From assembly GCF_003610355.1 (NCBI RefSeq), contig NZ_RAPY01000002.1, positions 620,001-684,000 of the forward strand: DNA of 64,000 nucleotides. Reading direction: 5' to 3'. Shown here in pieces: positions 19,499 through 28,835 of the stretch; positions within the stretch are counted from its first letter, which is position 1; each line of letters opens with the position of its first letter. A model generated the notes under the pieces. It made no database searches. It worked only from the letters and a program-made list of their open reading frames with translations, and had not been told where the DNA came from. Made by a program: the position numbers and the translations under genes. Origin of the DNA: Sphingobacterium detergens. GTDB taxonomy: Bacteria > Bacteroidota > Bacteroidia > Sphingobacteriales > Sphingobacteriaceae.

Positions 19499-19810
19499 GC
19501 AGATCAGTTTTGATTTTTGTATGGATGCAAATATGGGCATTCAGACCGAGTGTTTTTTTATCTATTTATATCCGTGAGACTTTGTTTACAATTCGTTTTG
19601 CTTGAGGTGATATTTGCGCTACATAATTCGATGGGCATTTTGATTTAATCGCTGGGGGAAGGTTGCTGATATCTGCCTTTTTATAGCAACTTTTTTTTGA
19701 AATGCATTATTTTGCCAGTAAGTTGTAGTTGATAAATTACAATTCTGATTTTTTGTTGTATAAATCTGGTTAATAGCTGTATCTGAGTTTTTTAAGAAGT
19801 GAAAAACCGC

Positions 19811-19818
19811 TACTTTTG
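19811..19818 (+). promoter_or_regulatory. Possible Bacteroidota -7 element in a 359-base divergent gap
   Basis: TACTTTTG matches TAnnTTTG and lies 40 bases before the ATG at 19858. The expected TTG about 20 bases upstream is not present (only a T-run), so this is a half-supported promoter. Nothing else was recognised in the 19499-19857 gap between the two divergent genes. Confidence 0.35.
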
Positions 19819-19857
19819 AGCCATCTATCTATGTTATATTATTAAATACATGTTATT

Positions 19858-20394
19858 ATGGTTACAGGCATTCTAGTTATTCTATTCATTTTTTTGGGAG
19901 CATTTTTTTGGAGAAAAAAACAATTAGCACAACGGTTTAATGAAAATGTCAAGATTGCGGTCGATTATATGGTTCAGGAACACCCGGGACAATATAGCGG
20001 CGATCGAAATGCAAAAAGTGGCGTCTTTATTTTCAATGCCGAGCGTACAAACGATACATTGAAAAATGTTGTCATAAAAAAGGTAAAACCTTTACATTCA
20101 GCTTTGGATGTCAATCTCGAACATATTTTGCTGGTTTCATTGGAGGGGGCTGCTGCACCCAAAAATGTATCTGTCCGTTTTAAGGTCGTAAAGAAAGGGT
20201 CAAAGATTGATGATCTAAAAGGGGTTCTCATCAGCATATCTGGCGTGCTCAACTTTAAGCACGGGAGCCCAAAAGATTTTACCACAGTTTTACCAATTGC
20301 GGGTCTGTATCAGGTGGCGCGTACAGCAAAAAGTGTTGATCTAAATGATGCTCAGGTGTTGGGGGACATCGCGGACCTCAATCTTTCGATATAA
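19858..20394 (+). CDS. Hypothetical membrane-anchored protein
   Basis: The 178-residue protein starts with one membrane helix (residues 2-18, VTGILVILFIFLGAFF) followed by a positively charged WRKKQLAQR. This suggests an anchor with the rest in the cytoplasm by the positive-inside rule, although an uncleaved export signal is also possible. The body (about 30-178) is a beta-rich soluble domain with no family recognised. It reads KSGVFIFNAERTNDTLKNVV in the first part and has a hydrophobic strand around GVLISISGVL. It has no operon partner; the next gene is 333 bases away, beyond a hairpin. Confidence 0.75.
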   Translation: MVTGILVILFIFLGAFFWRKKQLAQRFNENVKIAVDYMVQEHPGQYSGDRNAKSGVFIFNAERTNDTLKNVVIKKVKPLHSALDVNLEHILLVSLEGAAAPKNVSVRFKVVKKGSKIDDLKGVLISISGVLNFKHGSPKDFTTVLPIAGLYQVARTAKSVDLNDAQVLGDIADLNLSI

Positions 20395-20475
20395 AGGCAG
20401 CGTGGCAGGCCAAAAACCTGTGTAGGAAGAAGGAATCAAAATAAATCCTACAAAAGAAATTAAACTGATGCATGT

Positions 20476-20513
20476 GGACGAGGCATTCTGGCAAAAGTCG
20501 GAATGCCTCGTCC
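20476..20513. terminator. 13-base perfect hairpin, probable terminator
   Basis: A perfect 13-base stem (GGACGAGGCATTC / GAATGCCTCGTCC) with a 12-base loop lies 81 bases after the gene ending at 20394. It has no T-run on either side, so termination efficiency is uncertain and a different RNA role is possible. Confidence 0.55.
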
Positions 20514-20688
20514 TGCGTTAGCGTTAAACTTGCATTGCGATGTTTCTGCCTTACAACACTAGAGCGGCTGTCAAATTAAAGTGTTTGCATAAATTTCTGT
20601 TAATATGATTATTTAAACTTTAAAGGTTTAATTTTAAATACTTTGTAACAATAGTATTTAATCTTTAACACTTCCATATCTAAATTGC

Positions 20689-20719
20689 TTGCATCCTTTT
20701 TAAAGTTTAATTACATTTG
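20689..20719 (+). promoter_or_regulatory. Bacteroidota-type promoter (TTG-N20-TACATTTG)
   Basis: TTG at 20689-20691 is followed after 20 bases by TACATTTG at 20712-20719, an exact match to TAnnTTTG. Transcription would begin only a few bases before the ATG at 20728, giving a leaderless or nearly leaderless mRNA. Two related AT-rich motifs (TTTAAAGGTTTAA near 20621 and TTTAAAGTTTAA near 20699) lie in the same gap. Confidence 0.6.
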
Positions 20720-20727
20720 CTTTAACG

Positions 20728-21150
20728 ATGCAAGGAAGATTCCGTCAATATCTGTTCGGCGTATGGTGCGCAATACTTGTCAGTTTAGGCTGGCATTATG
20801 CAGCAACAGCAGAATCTACCGTAGCAATCAACCGGCATGCTGTCGAACACTTCAATCGACAGGTAAAAGGCGCGCAACAGGATAACGACGTCATCCGTAA
20901 AAGTAAACATCGGCGCCACGAAAAACTCAGGGCTTATTTTGCTGAAAAAGACGGTGAAAATGATGATACCGGAAGCGACACCGACTCGCCAAATTTAATT
21001 GCACTTTCCAAAAATGATCTTGGAAATCTGACCGCTTACATCCATCCGGAGTTTCACAATACCTGCACAGCGATATCGCTTGCCAACACACAGCATCTTA
21101 CCCCACTAAAAAACGCCCTTTATATCCATTACAGTGTTTTCAGGCTGTGA
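20728..21150 (+). CDS. Small exported protein of unknown function
   Basis: The 140-residue protein begins with a signal peptide or anchor (FGVWCAILVSLGWHYAATAES). A basic region follows (IRKSKHRRHEKLRAYF), then an acidic run (EKDGENDDTGSDTDS) and a more hydrophobic C-terminus. No family was recognised. It lies 103-115 bases before the RND adaptor gene on the same strand and could be the first gene of that efflux operon, but it has its own promoter. Small exported leader proteins before efflux operons occur in Bacteroidota, so the link is plausible though unproven. Confidence 0.65.
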   Translation: MQGRFRQYLFGVWCAILVSLGWHYAATAESTVAINRHAVEHFNRQVKGAQQDNDVIRKSKHRRHEKLRAYFAEKDGENDDTGSDTDSPNLIALSKNDLGNLTAYIHPEFHNTCTAISLANTQHLTPLKNALYIHYSVFRL

Positions 21151-21265
21151 TTTTTAAGTAATTTTTTTTAGAAAATATCAAAAATGGCTTTCAAGGTAAT
21201 TTGGATGCCTGTCACACTATTGTTCAATTTTTCGAAAATTATTATAAAAATCTATGATCATGGTC

Positions 21266-22345
21266 ATGAAAAATTTCATGTATATCAACCTGTGCCTTAT
21301 TATGCTATCTACAAGCTGCCAGTCCGAGAAAAAGGAAAAAAAAGAAGCAGCAGTTTTCAACGTGACCACTCCGTTGGTGAAAGATACACTCGTCAATAAA
21401 GATTATGTTGCTCAGATCCGTTCGATCAATCATATCGAGCTACGCGCCCAAGAAAAAGGTTATATTCAATCTATTTTTGTGGACGAGGGGCAGTTTGTAC
21501 AAAAAGGGCAGCCACTCTTTAAAATTATGCCCAACCTTTATGAGTCCGATGTCAATCGCGCAAGAGCTGAGGTGAAATATGCGGAGATCGAATATCAAAA
21601 TACCAAAAATCTCTCCGAAAAAGATATTGTTGCCCCCCAGGAAACCGAAATGGCCAAAGCAAAATATGAAAAGGCCAAAGCCGAACTGGCATCCATGAAT
21701 ACGCACCTCAAATTTACGGACATCGTAGCACCATTCTCCGGTATTGTCGGTAAACTGCATCTACGTAAAGGTAGTCTGGTGGATGAAGGGGAGCTGATTA
21801 CGGAGCTATCTGACAATAGCAAAATGTGGGTTTACTTCAATGTGCCCGAAGTAGAATACCTCAATCAGATGGAGGCTAAAAAGGATAACAGTCCAATGCA
21901 TGTCCGGTTGAACCTGGCCAACGGAAAGGAATTTGGCCAGGAGGGAATTGTCGAAACAATCGAATCGGACTTTAATAACGAAACGGGAAATATTGCCTAC
22001 AGGGCGACCTTCCCAAATCCAAAAGGTTTATTGCGTTTCGGGGAGACCGGCAATATTGTGATCACCTCGCCGTATACGAATGCTTTGATGATCCCGCAGA
22101 AAGCGACATTTGAGGAGCTCGAAAAGAAATATGTCTATGTCATCACAAAAGATAATAAAGTTAAAGCAAGAGAAATAAAGGTTGCTGCTGAACTGCCACA
22201 TATCTATGTTGTCTCTTCGGGCTTGAGTAAAGACGAAAAGATTTTACTGAATGGACTTCGAATGGTACAGGAAAATCAGACCATTGAATCAAAGTACCAG
22301 ACCCCGGAGAAAGTCATGTCAAACCTAGATTTATATGCAGAGTAA
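21266..22345 (+). CDS. RND efflux periplasmic adaptor lipoprotein (AcrA/MexA type)
   Basis: Three in-frame ATGs (21254, 21260, 21266) precede the gene; the third gives the best lipoprotein signal, ending MLSTSC (Cys18). The adaptor body has the biotinyl-lipoyl halves (IELRAQEKGYIQSIFVDEGQFVQKGQPLFKI, split here by convention, and FSGIVGKLHLRKGSLVDEGE) flanking a helical hairpin. A beta-barrel and membrane-proximal domain follow (IVITSPYTNALMIPQKA). It links the inner-membrane pump to the outer-membrane channel. The pump gene starts 15 bases downstream and the channel gene after that, so all three parts of a tripartite pump are present. Confidence 0.95.
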   Translation: MKNFMYINLCLIMLSTSCQSEKKEKKEAAVFNVTTPLVKDTLVNKDYVAQIRSINHIELRAQEKGYIQSIFVDEGQFVQKGQPLFKIMPNLYESDVNRARAEVKYAEIEYQNTKNLSEKDIVAPQETEMAKAKYEKAKAELASMNTHLKFTDIVAPFSGIVGKLHLRKGSLVDEGELITELSDNSKMWVYFNVPEVEYLNQMEAKKDNSPMHVRLNLANGKEFGQEGIVETIESDFNNETGNIAYRATFPNPKGLLRFGETGNIVITSPYTNALMIPQKATFEELEKKYVYVITKDNKVKAREIKVAAELPHIYVVSSGLSKDEKILLNGLRMVQENQTIESKYQTPEKVMSNLDLYAE

Positions 22346-22360
22346 TTAAAAAGCAGCATT

Positions 22361-25300
22361 ATGTTTAAAAAAGTAATACATCGGCCGGTATTTGCTATTG
22401 TCATATCGGTTGTCATCTTATTTATCGGTGGTCTGGCTATCAAGCAGCTTCCTACCGAACAATTTCCGAAGATCGCCCCCACCACAGTGGCGGTTTCAAT
22501 CGCCTATCCAGGGGCAAGTGCAGATGTGCTTGTAAAATCTTCACTCATTACCTTAGAGAATGCCATTAATGGGGTACAGGGCATGCGTTATATCGCAACA
22601 GATGCGACCAGTGCCGGTGAGGCTACGGTAAACGTGGTCTTTGACCCGGGGACAGACCCCAATGATGCGGTCGTACTGGTCAAAACGAGAGTGGATCAGG
22701 TGATGCCGCTGTTGCCCGAGCTGGTGCAAAAGGAAGGTGTGATCGTCAATCCGATTCAGCCCAGTATGTTGATGTACGTGAACCTGTACAGTACCAGTAA
22801 AAGTATGGATGAAAAATTCCTGTACAACTATGCGACCGTAAACATTATTCCCGAAATCAACCGGATCCATGGTATTGCCAAATCCCAGATCTTGGGGAGC
22901 AGACGTTATGCCATGCGGATCTGGTTAAATCCCGACCGTATGCGGGCCTATAGCTTATCTGTCGATGAGGTGATGAAGGCTATCGGTGAGCAAAGTATTA
23001 TTGGTAGACCGGGACGATTGGGGCAGAGTTCAGGTATTGCTGCCCAGTCGCTGGAGTATGTGTTGACCTATAAAGGCCAGTACAATAAACCTGAGGAATA
23101 TGAAAATATCATCGTTCGGGCAAACGGCGAAGGTGAAAATATCAAGTTGAAAGATGTTGCCAAAGTCGAATTGGGCAGTGAGTTTTTTGATATTTACTCG
23201 AATCTGGATGGACATCCCTCGGCTTCCATTGTACTCAAGCAGAATTATGGTAGCAATGCCAATGATGTTATTAAGGATGTAAAAGCGAAGCTGGCAGAGA
23301 TGAAAGGAAATTTCCCGCCGGGTGTGGACTATAAGATCAGCTATGACGTCTCGCAGTTTTTGGATGCCTCGATCGAACAGGTAATGCATACCTTGCGTGA
23401 TGCCTTTATCCTGGTGGCTATCGTTGTATTTATTTTCCTGGGCGACTGGCGCTCTACGCTGATCCCGATCATTGCGGTTCCCGTATCGCTAATAGGTACA
23501 TTCTTTGTTATTCAGTGGTTCGGAATGTCGATCAACTTGGTTACACTTTTTGCACTCGTCCTGGCCATTGGTATTGTGGTGGACAATGCCATTGTCGTGA
23601 TCGAAGCCGTCCACGCCAAGATGGAGGAGAGCGCCATCTCGCCTTACAATGCCGTCAAGGAAGTGATGGCTGAAATCGCCGGCGCGATCATCGCTATTAC
23701 GGCGGTCATGGTTGCCGTGTTTATCCCGATTTCGTTTATGACAGGCCCTGTCGGGACGTTTTACCGTCAGTTTTCAATTACCATGGCGAGTTCCATTGTG
23801 ATATCGGCCGTCGTAGCACTTACACTCACACCTGTGCTTGCAGCGATGTTATTGAAAAATAATCATGGAAAACCTCAAAAGAAAAATCTATTTACCAAAG
23901 CACTCGATGCTTTTAACCGGACTTTTGACCGGGTAACGGGCTCCTATGCCTCCTTGCTGCGCAAGATCGCCAGCCGGAGGGTCATCACCTGGGGCATCCT
24001 CATTGCTTTCTGTGTGGGGACTTTCCTAATCAACAAAACACTTCCCGGTGGTTTTATACCGAGCGAGGATCAGGGAACGATCTATGCCATCATTCAGACG
24101 CCACCGGGATCGACGCTGGAACAGACCAATAAGCTTTCCCGCGAACTGCAAAAGATCTGTCAGGGTGTGGACGGTGTGGAGTCGGTCTCTTCGCTGGCCG
24201 GCTATGAGATCATGACGGAAGGTCGTGGTTCAAATGCGGGAACCTGTCTGATCAACCTCAAGACTTGGAGTGAGCGGGAGCATGGTGTGAAAGAGATCAT
24301 GGAAGAACTTGAAGAAAAATCAAAAAATCTGGGGGCGACTGTAGAGTTTTTCGAACCGCCGGCTGTTCCTGGTTTTGGATCCTCGGGTGGTTTCTCGATG
24401 CGCTTACTTGATTTAAACCGAACAACAGATTACCAGGATTTCGATAAAGTAAACAAAGCTTTTATTGCCAATCTAAAAAAACGTAAGGAGCTGACGGGAG
24501 TATTTACCTTCTTTGCAGCCAATTACCCGCAATATGAATTGGTATTTGACAATAATGCCGCTATGCAAAAAGGGGTTTCTATCGGTAAAGCCATGGATAA
24601 CCTCAATATCCTGATCGGTAGTACTTACGAACAGGGTTTTATCCGTTTTGGTCAATTCTTCAAAGTCTATGTGCAATCATCACCCGAATTCAGAAGATTG
24701 CCTTCGGATATTATGAACCTTTATGTGAAAAATGATCATGATCAGATGGTTCCGTATTCGGCATTTATGACCTTGAAAAAAACACAGGGCCCCAACGAGA
24801 TCACACGTTACAATATGTACAATTCTGCTGCGGTGCGCGGCCTTCCGGCAAATGGTTATACAACTGCTGACGCGATTCAGGCGATCAATGAGACAGCGCT
24901 GGCAACATTACCACACGGTTACAAAGTGGCCTGGGAGGGATTGTCATACGATGAAGCACAGCGCGGAAATGAAGCCATTTATGTCTTCTTGGTGGTCTTG
25001 GTATTCGTATATCTTGTTTTAGCAGCGCAATACGAAAGTTTTATTATCCCGTTTGCGGTTTTGTTGTCGCTACCGGTCGGTGTATTTGGCTCTTTCTTTC
25101 TCTTGAAGGCGATGGGGCTCGAAAATGATATCTATGCACAGGTGGGACTGATCATGATCATCGGTCTGTTGGGTAAAAATGCCGTGCTGATCGTTGAATT
25201 CGCCGTCAAGCGTCGCCAGGCCGGAGATTCAATACTGGAAGCGGCCATAGAAGGATCAAGAGCTCGGTTCAGACCAATCCTGATGACCTCATTTGCCTTT

Positions 25301-25522
25301 ATCGCCGGACTTGTTCCGCTGGTCTTTGCGAGTGGTGCCGGAGCTATCGGAAACCATACCATAGGTGCTTCTGCATTAGGTGGCATGCTCGTCGGGACAA
25401 TCTTTGGCGTTATCGTCATTCCGGGACTTTATTACATTTTTGCAAAATTGGCGGATGGTAGAAAAATGATCCAGGCCGAAGACGAATCACCTTTAAGCGA
25501 AGACATGATACATTATGAATAG
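22361..25522 (+). CDS. RND multidrug efflux pump, inner-membrane permease (AcrB/HAE1 type)
   Basis: The 1053-residue protein has the duplicated RND layout: 12 membrane helices, two large periplasmic loops and a C-terminal helix set ending near residue 1035. It exports amphiphilic drugs or bile-salt-like compounds using the proton gradient. The transmembrane-4 proton-relay motif reads VVDNAIVV, with Asp408 kept but the following position Asn409 instead of the second Asp of AcrB. The transmembrane-10/11 motifs (GLLGKNAVLIVEFAVK) are intact. It is the middle gene of the adaptor/pump/channel operon, and its stop codon overlaps the channel gene by 8 bases. Confidence 0.97.
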   Translation: MFKKVIHRPVFAIVISVVILFIGGLAIKQLPTEQFPKIAPTTVAVSIAYPGASADVLVKSSLITLENAINGVQGMRYIATDATSAGEATVNVVFDPGTDPNDAVVLVKTRVDQVMPLLPELVQKEGVIVNPIQPSMLMYVNLYSTSKSMDEKFLYNYATVNIIPEINRIHGIAKSQILGSRRYAMRIWLNPDRMRAYSLSVDEVMKAIGEQSIIGRPGRLGQSSGIAAQSLEYVLTYKGQYNKPEEYENIIVRANGEGENIKLKDVAKVELGSEFFDIYSNLDGHPSASIVLKQNYGSNANDVIKDVKAKLAEMKGNFPPGVDYKISYDVSQFLDASIEQVMHTLRDAFILVAIVVFIFLGDWRSTLIPIIAVPVSLIGTFFVIQWFGMSINLVTLFALVLAIGIVVDNAIVVIEAVHAKMEESAISPYNAVKEVMAEIAGAIIAITAVMVAVFIPISFMTGPVGTFYRQFSITMASSIVISAVVALTLTPVLAAMLLKNNHGKPQKKNLFTKALDAFNRTFDRVTGSYASLLRKIASRRVITWGILIAFCVGTFLINKTLPGGFIPSEDQGTIYAIIQTPPGSTLEQTNKLSRELQKICQGVDGVESVSSLAGYEIMTEGRGSNAGTCLINLKTWSEREHGVKEIMEELEEKSKNLGATVEFFEPPAVPGFGSSGGFSMRLLDLNRTTDYQDFDKVNKAFIANLKKRKELTGVFTFFAANYPQYELVFDNNAAMQKGVSIGKAMDNLNILIGSTYEQGFIRFGQFFKVYVQSSPEFRRLPSDIMNLYVKNDHDQMVPYSAFMTLKKTQGPNEITRYNMYNSAAVRGLPANGYTTADAIQAINETALATLPHGYKVAWEGLSYDEAQRGNEAIYVFLVVLVFVYLVLAAQYESFIIPFAVLLSLPVGVFGSFFLLKAMGLENDIYAQVGLIMIIGLLGKNAVLIVEFAVKRRQAGDSILEAAIEGSRARFRPILMTSFAFIAGLVPLVFASGAGAIGNHTIGASALGGMLVGTIFGVIVIPGLYYIFAKLADGRKMIQAEDESPLSEDMIHYE

Positions 25523-26957
25523 AAATAGATTATATCAATATACAGGTTTTGCACTTTTCTTACTGAGTTTCGTGGGCTGCAAACCTTTGGAAATACAACA
25601 GCGTGCTGAAAATAGGGCTGTACCAGAGAAATATGGTACTGCCGAAAATGACTCCACAAATACTGGGAAAATCAAATGGAACAGTTATTTCAATGATCCC
25701 AATCTACAGGAACTGATCGGTCTGGCACTCGCAAATAATCAGGAGCTCCATATTGTGCTTCAGGAAATCGAGATGGCCAAAAATGAGGTCAGTGCCAAAA
25801 AAGGTGAATATTTACCTTCTGTAGGGCTTAAAGTAGGTGCCGGTGTTGACAAAGTGAGCCGTTACACCAATATCGGTGCGATGGAGAAAAATACGGAAAT
25901 CGAACCGGGGCGGGAGATGCCCGAACCGCTGTTTGATTTTGGTGTCGGTGTACAGGCGCAATGGGAAACGGATATCTGGGGTAAACTGCACAATGCCACC
26001 AAAGCGCAATTGCAGCGGTATTTTGCGAGTGTGGAAGGCAAAAACTTTATGGTGACGCATCTCATCTCCGAAATTGCAGATGCTTATTATGAGCTTCTGG
26101 CACTGGACAACGAACTGCTGGTGGTCAATGAAAATGTGAAGATCCAAAATGATGCGCTAACAGTGGTCAATGACTTGAAAAAGAACGCGCGGTCGAACAA
26201 GCTTGCCATCAAAAGATTCGAGGCGCAGATATTGAAAACCCAGGGGATGCAATATGATATCCAGCAGCAGATAACGGAAACTGAAAATAGGATCAATTAT
26301 CTTGTAGGCAGATTCCCGCAGCCAGTGCAGCGAAACCAGGATGCCTTTGAGCAACTTGTTCCACAGACAGTCTACACGGGTATTCCCGCCGATCTGCTGG
26401 AAAATAGACCGGATATTAAGCAAGCGGAATATGAACTCGCTGCTTCCAAACTGGATATTAAATCCGCGAAAGCGCGTTTTTATCCTTCCTTGGACATTGC
26501 TGCAGGTGTGGGCTTGCAGGCTTTTGATCCAACTTATCTGATTAAACCTGAATCTTTTCTGACTTCACTCGTCGGTGAGCTTACCGCTCCCCTAATCAAT
26601 AAAAGGGCAATCAAAGCGGCCTATTATAATGCCAACGCAAGACAGGTGCAGGCAGTCTACCATTATGAGCAAACCATATTAGCTGCCTATATCGAAGTCG
26701 CTAACCAGCTTTCAAAAATTAAAAATCTGGAAAATGGCCTTGCGATCAAGACCCGGGAGGTCGATGCCTTAAAGGAATCTATTGCTATCTCCAATGATTT
26801 ATTTAAGTATGCCCGCGCGGATTATATGGAAGTGTTGCTGACGCAACGCGATGCATTGGAATCCAAATTTGAACTGGTTGAGAAGAAAGCGAATCAGCTC
26901 AAAGCGAGTGTAGCGATATATAGATCTCTTGGTGGCGGCTGGGATCGCCAGCAATAG
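25515..26957 (+). CDS. Outer-membrane efflux channel lipoprotein (TolC/OprM, NodT type)
   Basis: The 480-residue protein has a lipoprotein signal (LLSFVGC, Cys22) and two TolC-type repeats of about 200 residues. Recognisable segments are NQELHIVLQEIEMAKNEV and VGVQAQWETDIWGKL in the first repeat, and PADLLENRPDIKQAEYELAAS in the second. It forms the trimeric outer-membrane exit duct for the AcrB-like pump. Translational coupling is expected since its ATG lies within the end of the pump gene. A strong terminator follows 27 bases after its stop. Confidence 0.96.
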   Translation: MNRNRLYQYTGFALFLLSFVGCKPLEIQQRAENRAVPEKYGTAENDSTNTGKIKWNSYFNDPNLQELIGLALANNQELHIVLQEIEMAKNEVSAKKGEYLPSVGLKVGAGVDKVSRYTNIGAMEKNTEIEPGREMPEPLFDFGVGVQAQWETDIWGKLHNATKAQLQRYFASVEGKNFMVTHLISEIADAYYELLALDNELLVVNENVKIQNDALTVVNDLKKNARSNKLAIKRFEAQILKTQGMQYDIQQQITETENRINYLVGRFPQPVQRNQDAFEQLVPQTVYTGIPADLLENRPDIKQAEYELAASKLDIKSAKARFYPSLDIAAGVGLQAFDPTYLIKPESFLTSLVGELTAPLINKRAIKAAYYNANARQVQAVYHYEQTILAAYIEVANQLSKIKNLENGLAIKTREVDALKESIAISNDLFKYARADYMEVLLTQRDALESKFELVEKKANQLKASVAIYRSLGGGWDRQQ

Positions 26958-26984
26958 TTTGTCAATGTTTGTTTTTTACTGGTT

Positions 26985-27014
26985 GGGACTTATCGCTTGA
27001 TAAGTCCCTTTTTT
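26985..27014 (+). terminator. Rho-independent terminator of the drug-efflux operon
   Basis: A perfect 10-base stem (GGGACTTATC / GATAAGTCCC) with a 4-base loop is followed directly by six T residues. This is a canonical terminator, located 27 bases after the channel gene. Confidence 0.92.
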
Positions 27015-27025
27015 GATGGCTCGCC

Positions 27026-27490
27026 TTAGTCATCAAGACCGATGAAACTACCATCGGCATTAAATTTTAAATCCAGATCATTGGACAAATCGATTTGGTA
27101 ACCATAAGGTTCTTTGTCTATACCTTCGATAAATAAAGGCGCTGGGTATTGCTTAACGATATAGTTCGATATAGGTGCGGGGATTAAGGCATCTGGTAAT
27201 CTTTGATGATTCCCGTCAATGTCGGTCCAGTTGCCATCTTTGTCTAAATCGATCTCTATACCACTGTTCAACCTGACTTCATAGAGGCTACCGTCTGTAT
27301 CGGCATTGTTTTTTCGTGTAACGCTGGCTACTGTGTTTGCTCCAAAATGAGATTCAATCATCGTTTTGCCTGCCTGAGGTAATTTTGCATAGCCGACAGG
27401 GCTTTCCATTGCATCATCTTTGTCACATGCTGTGAATGTCCATGCGCTGCCTGTTATCAGTACAGCTGCTAACCAAGTTAATTTCTTCAT
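27026..27490 (-). CDS. PepSY-like exported protein
   Basis: I use the ATG at 27488-27490, giving 154 residues with a lipoprotein-like signal (WTFTAC near residue 22); an in-frame ATG 18 codons upstream would precede the signal awkwardly. The mature part resembles the PepSY-like domain (PF11396) twice. One copy is at about 35-85 (LPQAGKTMIESHFG ... YEVRLNSGIEIDLDKDGNW), the other at about 95-150 (LPDALIPAPISNYIVKQY ... YQIDLSNDLDLKFNADGSF). Such proteins are periplasmic or surface proteins of unknown role, often found beside two-component systems. Here a two-component pair lies 1.3 kb away but on the other strand. Confidence 0.85.
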   Translation of the reverse strand: MKKLTWLAAVLITGSAWTFTACDKDDAMESPVGYAKLPQAGKTMIESHFGANTVASVTRKNNADTDGSLYEVRLNSGIEIDLDKDGNWTDIDGNHQRLPDALIPAPISNYIVKQYPAPLFIEGIDKEPYGYQIDLSNDLDLKFNADGSFIGLDD

Positions 27491-27706
27491 ATTTGCTATT
27501 TTACTAAATTCTATTACATCTGTTGTAGGCTCGCTTTTTGTCATTCAGGCTGTCTTTAGCTTGGAGACAGAAAATGCCACAGGGTAAAGGTTCAGATAGA
27601 TTCTGGAAACATTTGGGAAAGGGGCGGGGATAAGCGTTATTTTTCGAATCTTATTTGTCCTCAGCAAACTATTTTTGCCCTGTACTGTCTTCTATTAAAA
27701 AATAGT

Positions 27707-28099
27707 ATGGAAAAATCTTGCCTTCAAAAGATTGCACGCTATGGCTTAGGTGCTTTTTTAATGGTAGCGGGAATCGGACATCTGACCTTTGCCCGGAAGG
27801 AATTTCAGGCACAGGTACCTGATTGGGTGCCGCTCTCCAAAGATGATACGGTCCTGTATTCGGGATTTGCTGAAATCGCGCTGGGCGGAGCGCTGTTATT
27901 GGCTAGGGGCAAACAGCGCGCTACTGTCGGAAAAATTGCAGCCCTGTTTTTTGTTGCGGTGTTCCCGGGCAATATCGCCCAATATAAAGAACATCGGGAT
28001 GGTTTCGGACTGGACAGCGATGGGAAACGGTTTGCCCGTTTATTTTTTCAACCGATACTGATACTATGGGCATTGAAGAGCACGAGTAAACGAAAATAG
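27707..28099 (+). CDS. DoxX-like small membrane protein
   Basis: The 130-residue protein has four hydrophobic segments and the DoxX-family features of small four-helix membrane proteins: GAFLMVAGIGHLTF near the N-terminus and FAEIALGGALLLA in the middle, then a short F-P-G-N-I-A-Q-Y motif. The family is linked to quinone/thiol redox reactions or metabolite transport, without a settled function. It is followed after 15 bases by a DinB-type gene on the same strand, so the two are probably co-transcribed. The divergent partner is the PepSY-like gene. Confidence 0.88.
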   Translation: MEKSCLQKIARYGLGAFLMVAGIGHLTFARKEFQAQVPDWVPLSKDDTVLYSGFAEIALGGALLLARGKQRATVGKIAALFFVAVFPGNIAQYKEHRDGFGLDSDGKRFARLFFQPILILWALKSTSKRK

Positions 28100-28114
28100 C
28101 TTATTAAATCAAGT

Positions 28115-28612
28115 ATGGACAACTTAGAAGTATGGATGCGGGGACCAATCAAGGGGATTCCAGATCTTTTGCAGCCGGTAGCACATGCGCTGCTGCAAGT
28201 GGAAGAGGATAGTGCAAAATATACAGCCCAGCTGTCGTCGGAGCAGCTCTGGGCACGCCCCTGTGGCAACGCTAGCATTGGATTTCATCTGCTGCATATC
28301 CGCGGTGTGATTGATCGCATGTTTACCTATGCTGCAGGCAAATCCTTGTCTGCCGAGCAGTTTGATTATCTCCAAAAAGAAGGCATCGTGGATATGGAGC
28401 TCAGCGTCGCTACGCTAGTCGGAAACCTACAGCTGCAGATCGGACAGGCTTTAGATGTCTTATCGGTGACTGATCCCTCAACGTTGACTGAAGAACGTTT
28501 TCTGGGGAGAAAGCAGATTCCAACGACCCTAATCGGTCTCTTATTTCATGCGGCTGAACATGCACAGCGTCATGTCGGCCAACTGCTGGTCACGGCCCGT
28601 TGTCTGAAATAA
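28115..28612 (+). CDS. DinB-superfamily protein (putative metal-binding helical bundle)
   Basis: The 165-residue protein shows the DinB/YfiT-like four-helix bundle pattern. The conserved metal-binding histidines are seen as GFHLLHI (His near 55) and HAAEHAQRHVGQ (about 147-158). DinB-superfamily members are thiol-dependent transferases or of unknown function; many are stress-linked. No further specificity can be read. It follows the DoxX-like gene by 15 bases. A 223-base gap without recognisable features separates it from the two-component system. Confidence 0.9.
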   Translation: MDNLEVWMRGPIKGIPDLLQPVAHALLQVEEDSAKYTAQLSSEQLWARPCGNASIGFHLLHIRGVIDRMFTYAAGKSLSAEQFDYLQKEGIVDMELSVATLVGNLQLQIGQALDVLSVTDPSTLTEERFLGRKQIPTTLIGLLFHAAEHAQRHVGQLLVTARCLK

Positions 28613-28835
28613 AGGTTTGGCTACGACCTGATCCACTTTGGATTTCTAGTCCTGTTAAGATCTCAACCAAGGAATTGATCCCAGATCAGTGGTGCCTGAG
28701 ATCTGGATAGACAGGTCGATATGGGCAATATAGGGCTGTGGCCTATCTAAGGATTAATTTGTAAATTCGTATACTTGTAGATTCCATTAGGATATTCATA
28801 ATTTTTATAATCCCGTATAAAAATAAATTCAGTTT

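Noticed and set aside
28613..28835. Repeated GATCT-like words between DinB and the response regulator
   Set aside because: The similarity is short and irregular, and no hairpin or promoter pattern was found.
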